From assembly GCF_004402595.1 (NCBI RefSeq), contig NZ_SOFY01000037.1, positions 5,737 to 40,274 of the forward strand: a stretch of DNA of 34,538 nt, in the 5' to 3' direction. Positions 32,516-34,538 of this stretch are shown one piece after another. The DNA comes from Cryobacterium shii (GTDB lineage Bacteria; Actinomycetota; Actinomycetes; Actinomycetales; Microbacteriaceae). The position numbers and the translations under genes are program-made. Every line of letters starts with the position of its first letter. Within the stretch, counting starts at the first letter, position 1. The notes under the pieces were generated by a model. The model ran no database searches, was not told the origin of the DNA, and saw only the letters and a program-made list of their open reading frames with translations.

Positions 32516-32980
32516 GTGGAATTCAAGCGCGTACGCTTCACCGACCAGGAGGTGGCCCCGCTCCTCGCCGACCTCCGCCGCGAGTACGACGAGCGTTACG
32601 GCGACGGCGACTCCGTGCACGACGTTCCGGGCGGGGCGTTCGAGCCGCCGACGGGCGGCTTCCTGGTGCTGCTCGACGGGGGCGCCACGGTGGCGGGCGG
32701 CGGCATCCGTCGGCTCGACGACACGACCGGCGAGGTGAAACGGATGTGGACCAACCCGGCCTACCGCCGGCAGGGCCACGCCTCGGCCGTGCTCGCCGCC
32801 CTCGAGGAACTGGCCCGCGAACTCGGCTACCGGCAGCTGCGCCTGGAGACCGGGCACGCGCAGCCGGAGGCCCTCTCGCTGTACCGCCGCCTCGGCTACC
32901 GGGAGATCGGCAACTACGGCATCTACGAGCGCGCGCACGGGTTCGAACGCACCCTCACGACCGGCGACGACCTCACCTGA
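32516..32980 (+). CDS. GNAT family N-acetyltransferase
   Basis: A 154-aa acetyltransferase. Motif A is seen in VKRMWTNPAYRRQGHASAVLAALEELARELGY (acetyl-CoA-binding R-R-x-G-x-A), followed by LRLETGHAQPEALSLYRRLGYREIGNYG, the usual motif B. GTG 32516 is chosen because CAGACT lies 7 nt upstream and the preceding reading frame belongs to the intergenic region; ATG 32514 opens a different frame and is rejected. The substrate is unknown. Confidence 0.9.
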   Translation: MEFKRVRFTDQEVAPLLADLRREYDERYGDGDSVHDVPGGAFEPPTGGFLVLLDGGATVAGGGIRRLDDTTGEVKRMWTNPAYRRQGHASAVLAALEELARELGYRQLRLETGHAQPEALSLYRRLGYREIGNYGIYERAHGFERTLTTGDDLT

Positions 32981-33013
32981 GTTGCGGCCTGAGGGCCGGC
33001 CGGGGCGCCGGTA

Positions 33014-33043
33014 TTGGCCAGCGCCACGGGCGCTTGATACCGT
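33014..33043 (+). promoter_or_regulatory. Putative promoter TTGGCC-18-TACCGT
   Basis: TTGGCC (33014-33019) and TACCGT (33038-33043) lie 18 nt apart, with ATG 33053 nine nt after the -10, near-leaderless. ATG 33048 just before it opens a six-codon frame only. Confidence 0.4.
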
Positions 33044-33052
33044 AGTCATGCC

Positions 33053-33661
33053 ATGCATAACAAATTAGAGCCTCACCCCGACCTTCCCATCGACCTGCCC
33101 ACGGCCGAACGCATCCATGCGGCCGTCGCGCACTATGGCGAACAAACGGTCATCGACAACTCGATCGCGCTCCTCCGCGCCAAGAACGCGGGCAAGGACT
33201 TCCTGCTCTACGCCGGCGGACGCCACGCCCTGGGCATCCTCGAAGGCGCCCCCGCCCTCTACTGGCCCGAGCTCTGGGGCGCCCGCGCGCTGCTCTACGT
33301 CTGGAGCGACGGCGCCGCGCCGTACATCGTCGTCGGCCTGAACAACCAGGCCTGGCGGGTGCGCGAGATGTGCGCGAAGGTCATCCTGCTCCGCGGCCTC
33401 GAGGTCGCCCCCAAGCTCGTGCGCCTGACCACCGATGAGGTGTCGCGCGTGCGCGCCGCCGCCCTCCACGCGCTGGCCGCCCAGGGCACCGAGGACCACC
33501 TCGCCACGATCGTGCAGCGCCTGCGCGACCCCGACAAAGAGGTGCGTCGTGCGGCCCAGCAGGCCCGGGACGTGCTCAACGCACGGTTCAGCCTGACCGC
33601 GGACTCCACCCAGGGCGTCGAACAGACCCACGGCACCAAGCACAGCCACCCGAGCGAGTAG
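33053..33661 (+). CDS. HEAT-repeat domain protein
   Basis: A 202-aa cytosolic protein of helical pairs. Residues about 95-180 (NNQAWRVREMCAKVILLRGLEVAPKLVRLTTDEVSRVRAAALHALAAQGTEDHLATIVQRLRDPDKEVRRAAQQA) show the HEAT pattern with V-R-x-x-A-A at helix starts, as in PBS-lyase-like scaffolds. The N-terminal 90 residues hold no motif I recognise. Probably a protein-binding scaffold. It is followed 58 nt later by an SGNH hydrolase. Partners and function are unknown. Confidence 0.85.
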   Translation: MHNKLEPHPDLPIDLPTAERIHAAVAHYGEQTVIDNSIALLRAKNAGKDFLLYAGGRHALGILEGAPALYWPELWGARALLYVWSDGAAPYIVVGLNNQAWRVREMCAKVILLRGLEVAPKLVRLTTDEVSRVRAAALHALAAQGTEDHLATIVQRLRDPDKEVRRAAQQARDVLNARFSLTADSTQGVEQTHGTKHSHPSE

Positions 33662-33719
33662 TTCGGCCGCCCGGCGGGCACACCGCGCCGGCACAATCTG
33701 CACCGCAACGGGGGACCGG

Positions 33720-34472
33720 ATGTTTCAGCGCTACGTCGCCATCGGCGACAGCTTCACCGAGGGCGTCGGCGACGACCTGCCGGGCGGGCAGGTGCGCGGC
33801 TGGGCCGACCTCGTCGCGCTCGGCCTGGCCGCGGCATCCGAGGCCCCCGTGTCCTACGCGAACCTCGCCGTGCGGGGCCGGCTGCTCGGCCCGATCGTCG
33901 CCGAGCAGCTCGAGCCGGCCCTCGCGCTCGGCCCGGACCTGATCAGCATCTGCGGCGGCGGCAACGATGTGATGCGCCCCCGGGTCGAGATCTCCTACGT
34001 GGTCGGCCTGCTGCAGCAGGCCGTCGACCGCGCCCTCGACGAGGGCGTGCACGTGCTCGTGCTCAGCGGCGGCAATCCGTCGCACCACCTGCCGCTCGGC
34101 AACCTGATGCGCCAGCGCGGCGACCGGCTGGCCGACGCCGCGCGCGCCGCGTTCGACCGGCCGGGCGTCACCCTGGTCGACAACTGGGTCGACACCGAGC
34201 TCGAGCACAAGCGGTTCTGGTCCGTCGACAAACTGCACCTGAACGCCCTCGGGCACACCCGGGTGGCGACGAACGTGCTGGCCGAGCTCGGCGTCCCGGT
34301 TCCGGTGGAGTGGCTGGATGCGCCGGCCGCGTCCGCCGAGCACGTGCAGGGCACGGCGGCGTACTACCGCGAGTTCGTGCTGCCGTGGATCGGCCGCCGC
34401 CTCACCGGGCGCTCCTCCGGCGACGGCCGCCCGCCGAAGCGCCCCGCCCTGGAGCCGGTCGACGCCGACTGA
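33720..34472 (+). CDS. SGNH/GDSL family hydrolase
   Basis: A 250-aa esterase-like enzyme. Block I is VAIGDSFTEGVGD with the catalytic Ser (residue 10), the Gly oxyanion contact is in block II (NLAVRGRLL), block III is GGGNDV, and block V is VDKLHLNALGH with the catalytic Asp and His. No signal peptide is visible, so it acts in the cytoplasm. Natural substrates of such enzymes range from acyl-CoA to acetylated sugars and lipids. ATG 33720 has GGGGGA 4 nt upstream. The last 66 bases of the window hold no feature. Confidence 0.92.
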   Translation: MFQRYVAIGDSFTEGVGDDLPGGQVRGWADLVALGLAAASEAPVSYANLAVRGRLLGPIVAEQLEPALALGPDLISICGGGNDVMRPRVEISYVVGLLQQAVDRALDEGVHVLVLSGGNPSHHLPLGNLMRQRGDRLADAARAAFDRPGVTLVDNWVDTELEHKRFWSVDKLHLNALGHTRVATNVLAELGVPVPVEWLDAPAASAEHVQGTAAYYREFVLPWIGRRLTGRSSGDGRPPKRPALEPVDAD

Positions 34473-34538
34473 GGGGTCCCGCCCCACGCAGCCGCCACGC
34501 GCCCCGCCGCGCCCGCCCGTCGCGACGCGCCCACCCGG

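Noticed and set aside
32514-32738. ATG 32514 as the start of a separate small gene
   Set aside because: Its frame gives a Ser/Arg/Thr-rich product antiphase to a clear GNAT acetyltransferase that begins at GTG 32516.

Overview
The window looks like chromosomal DNA from a high-G+C actinobacterium, most likely a member of the Microbacteriaceae (a Cryobacterium/Leifsonia-type genome). The grounds are strong G/C preference at third codon positions, NusG with a long acidic N-terminal extension, the gene order tRNA-Trp, secE, nusG, rplK, rplA with hadA-hadB-murB nearby, many GTG starts, and several genes whose -10-like box lies only 6-7 nt before the start codon, as expected for leaderless mRNAs. 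I see no phage, transposase, integrase, CRISPR array or rRNA.

Layout. 277-2771: a zinc-free quinone oxidoreductase overlapping a photolyase gene. 2768-3295: a GNAT acetyltransferase on the minus strand. 3407-6756: malate synthase divergent from a RamB-type regulator. 6919-8349: an FAD oxidoreductase. 8519-10343: a MarR regulator divergent from an MFS exporter gene that is damaged (ATA in the start position plus a 1-nt deletion). 10416-13858 (minus): the conserved but uncharacterised trio of circularly permuted ATP-grasp, alpha-E and transglutaminase-like proteins, with the alpha-E gene frameshifted in a G6 tract. 14030-15091: an ABC ATPase homologue that has lost its catalytic motifs and carries a GDAF tandem repeat. 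15217-17118 (minus): glutaryl-CoA-dehydrogenase-like gene followed by a GntR/FCD regulator. 17251-22172: GntR/FCD regulator, soluble Cache-domain protein, aminobutyraldehyde-type aldehyde dehydrogenase and an APC permease, which together look like an amine or GABA uptake and oxidation unit. 22247-25011 (minus): rplA, rplK, nusG, secE and tRNA-Trp. 25234-28452: aspartate-type aminotransferase and a two-gene ABC exporter. 28772-30351: two membrane proteins, one with a LiaF-like C-terminal domain. 30379-32464 (minus): hadA, hadB, murB. 32516-34472: GNAT, HEAT-repeat protein and SGNH hydrolase.

The most unusual signals are not genes. First, the octamer GCATCCGT/ACGGATGC occurs about 25 times by hand count, where base composition alone predicts about one; it lies in both orientations and forces rare codons. 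Second, long hairpins (stems of 15-26 bp) sit just downstream of six genes; two of them, 20 kb apart, share almost identical 19-nt arms and the same 39-nt loop length. Third, a 69-bp GC-rich hairpin repeat occurs twice, after ramB and at the end of the MFS gene. Fourth, short tandem repeats are common, mostly in multiples of 3 nt inside genes.

Limits: assignments rest on reading motifs and recalled family features without database searches. Promoter and operator calls are inferences from sequence patterns. The frameshifts could be assembly errors.
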